In this document: positions 63,000 through 64,000 of the stretch, piece by piece
Position numbering within the stretch: the first letter of the stretch is position 1
How the letters are laid out: each line of letters opens with the position of its first letter
DNA from: Burkholderia diffusa
GTDB taxonomy: Bacteria; Pseudomonadota; Gammaproteobacteria; Burkholderiales; Burkholderiaceae
Direction of reading: 5' to 3'
Length of the DNA stretch: 64,000 nucleotides
Assembly: GCF_001718315.1 (NCBI RefSeq)
Contig: NZ_CP013364.1
Span: 558,001-622,000 of the forward strand
The notes under the pieces: model-generated
What the model saw: the letters and a program-made list of their open reading frames with translations, nothing else
Told to the model about the DNA's origin: nothing
Databases searched by the model: none
Translations under genes and position numbers: made by a program

Positions 63000-64000
63000 T
63001 CAGTGCCGCCTCGCGAACACGCGTCGGGCCGCATCGGCGGGGATGCGCGCGGCGCCGAAATAGTCGATGCCGTCGACCAGGAACGAATGGATGTACTTCA
63101 ACAGCCGCGCGCGATCGAACTCCTTGTAGAAGCACCGGCCGAGCGACACCACGCGCTTGCCGTACAGCATCGCCTCGAGCCCGACCGTCGAATTGATCGT
63201 GACGACTGCGTAAGCGTGCCGAATCAGGTCGGTGGTCGACGACGTGACGATCTCGAAGTGATAGGTCTGCTGCAGGCTCACGATTGCGTCAATCTCGGCC
63301 GCATCGGTTTCGGCCGGATGCAGCTTCACAAACAGGTCGGCGCTCTCGTTCGCCGCGAACTCGAACGCATGGCGGATCGCGTCGAGATTGCCGACATCCG
63401 AGTGCAGCTTGATCTGCGTGTCGCCCGACACCTGCAGCGGCAGGAACACGTAGCGGCAGGTCGCCAGCGTATCGGCCGGCATGAAGACGGCCTGTCGCGG
63501 CGCCGGCATGGCGTTGCGCGCGCGCACGCTCGCCAGGCGCCGCCGCGCGACGCCGCCGCTGACCGCCTTCAGCAAGTAGTTGGTGGCCGACGTCGCCTTG
63601 CGCGCGAACGACGTCCTGGCCTGCGGCAGCGGCATCTGCTTGTAGCGTTCGTAGGTCGACAGCCAGCGCGCATGCGTGTCCTCGTCGGGCAGCGGCAGCC
63701 GATCGATGACCTCGGGGTTGCGGCTGATCGTCGACAGCGCATTGACGCCCAGCGAATCGACAAACAGCTTGCCCGGCAGATTCGAGATCTCGATGAAGCG
63801 GGTCGCCACGCCGTGCACCGCACAGGCCTGCCGCACCGTTCGGCATACCAGCTGCTGCCCGTTCCACATCACGCACTGCTCGACATGCAGGCCGCGCAGC
63901 ACTTCCGACGCGATGTGGAAAATCGCCGCCGACTCGCGCTGCGCGCGCGCCTCGGTCATCTGCCCGTTCAGCACCTCGATCGACAATTGATACGGCGTGC
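63000..64000 (-). CDS. KpsS-like capsule polysaccharide (Kdo transferase) protein, partial
   Basis: At least 333 residues, with the 5' end beyond the window: the reading frame stays open past a TTG at 63986 to base 64000. It is a PF05159-type capsule synthesis protein: VMWNGQQLVCRTVRQAC, VFLPLQVSGDTQIKLHSDV, DLFVKLHPAETDA, VVTINSTVGLEAMLYGKRVVSLG and KYIHSFLVDGIDYFG. KpsC and KpsS are known to add beta-Kdo to the lipid carrier of group 2 capsules, using CMP-Kdo. This explains the complete kds set downstream in the same operon. Confidence 0.85.
   Translation of the reverse strand, partial: TPYQLSIEVLNGQMTEARAQRESAAIFHIASEVLRGLHVEQCVMWNGQQLVCRTVRQACAVHGVATRFIEISNLPGKLFVDSLGVNALSTISRNPEVIDRLPLPDEDTHARWLSTYERYKQMPLPQARTSFARKATSATNYLLKAVSGGVARRRLASVRARNAMPAPRQAVFMPADTLATCRYVFLPLQVSGDTQIKLHSDVGNLDAIRHAFEFAANESADLFVKLHPAETDAAEIDAIVSLQQTYHFEIVTSSTTDLIRHAYAVVTINSTVGLEAMLYGKRVVSLGRCFYKEFDRARLLKYIHSFLVDGIDYFGAARIPADAARRVFARRH

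Overview
The window is a dense, GC-rich (about two thirds G+C) bacterial chromosome segment. Gene content and protein style (several LysR regulators, H-NS-like protein with a C-terminal GREPGW-type motif, YtfQRT/YjfF sugar transporter, trimeric autotransporter with ESPR leader, Kdo-linked surface polysaccharide genes) suggest Burkholderia or a close relative; this is inference from recognisable families, not a database result. No tRNA, rRNA, CRISPR array, insertion sequence or phage gene was seen.

Left part (1-13 kb): a PHB-depolymerase-like esterase; a minus-strand two-component operon in which a response regulator with a degenerate HD-GYP domain precedes an MHYT-type membrane histidine kinase; a small ABM-fold protein; a solute-binding-type protein without a signal peptide; two small membrane proteins; and a cytochrome c oxidase operon (subunit II fused to cytochrome c, subunit I, two consecutive subunit III-like proteins, subunit IV).

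Middle-left (12-29 kb): pirin; two oxidoreductase modules each divergent from a LysR gene (SDR; aldo/keto reductase plus flavodoxin); RhlE helicase; a DHCW cupin; an unusual MerR-TipAS-methyltransferase fusion behind a textbook MerR-type 19-bp-spacer promoter; a broken YbaK/ProX-like fragment; and an amino-acid uptake region (GltP-type symporter with a class V aminotransferase, divergent LysR, a second symporter followed by an orphan periplasmic binding protein).

Middle-right (29-46 kb): a double-length (1964 aa) UvrA with four ATPase modules, preceded by a consensus LexA box; a DUF3820 protein; an OmpA-like lipoprotein behind a 1422-aa trimeric autotransporter adhesin; a 1.45-kb gene-free, partly AT-rich spacer; and a divergent response regulator (REC-AraC) with a 7TMR-DISM histidine kinase.

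Right part (46-64 kb): a complete sugar ABC transporter (ytfQ-ytfR-ytfT-yjfF), topoisomerase IB convergent with an H-NS-like gene, an orphan FlhD-like protein, galU with a PAP2 protein, and then a surface-polysaccharide locus. The latter has a Wzy-like membrane protein and a secreted sialidase-fold protein on the plus strand, facing a tightly overlapping minus-strand operon: KpsS-like Kdo transferase (running off the window), hexapeptide acetyltransferase, two glycosyltransferases, and a full set of Kdo synthesis paralogues (kdsA, kdsC, kdsB, kdsD). Together these point to a Kdo-containing capsule or exopolysaccharide. The most unusual items are this Kdo locus with its sialidase-fold enzyme, the MerR-TipAS-methyltransferase fusion with its own operator, the SOS-boxed tandem UvrA, and the degenerate HD-GYP regulator.
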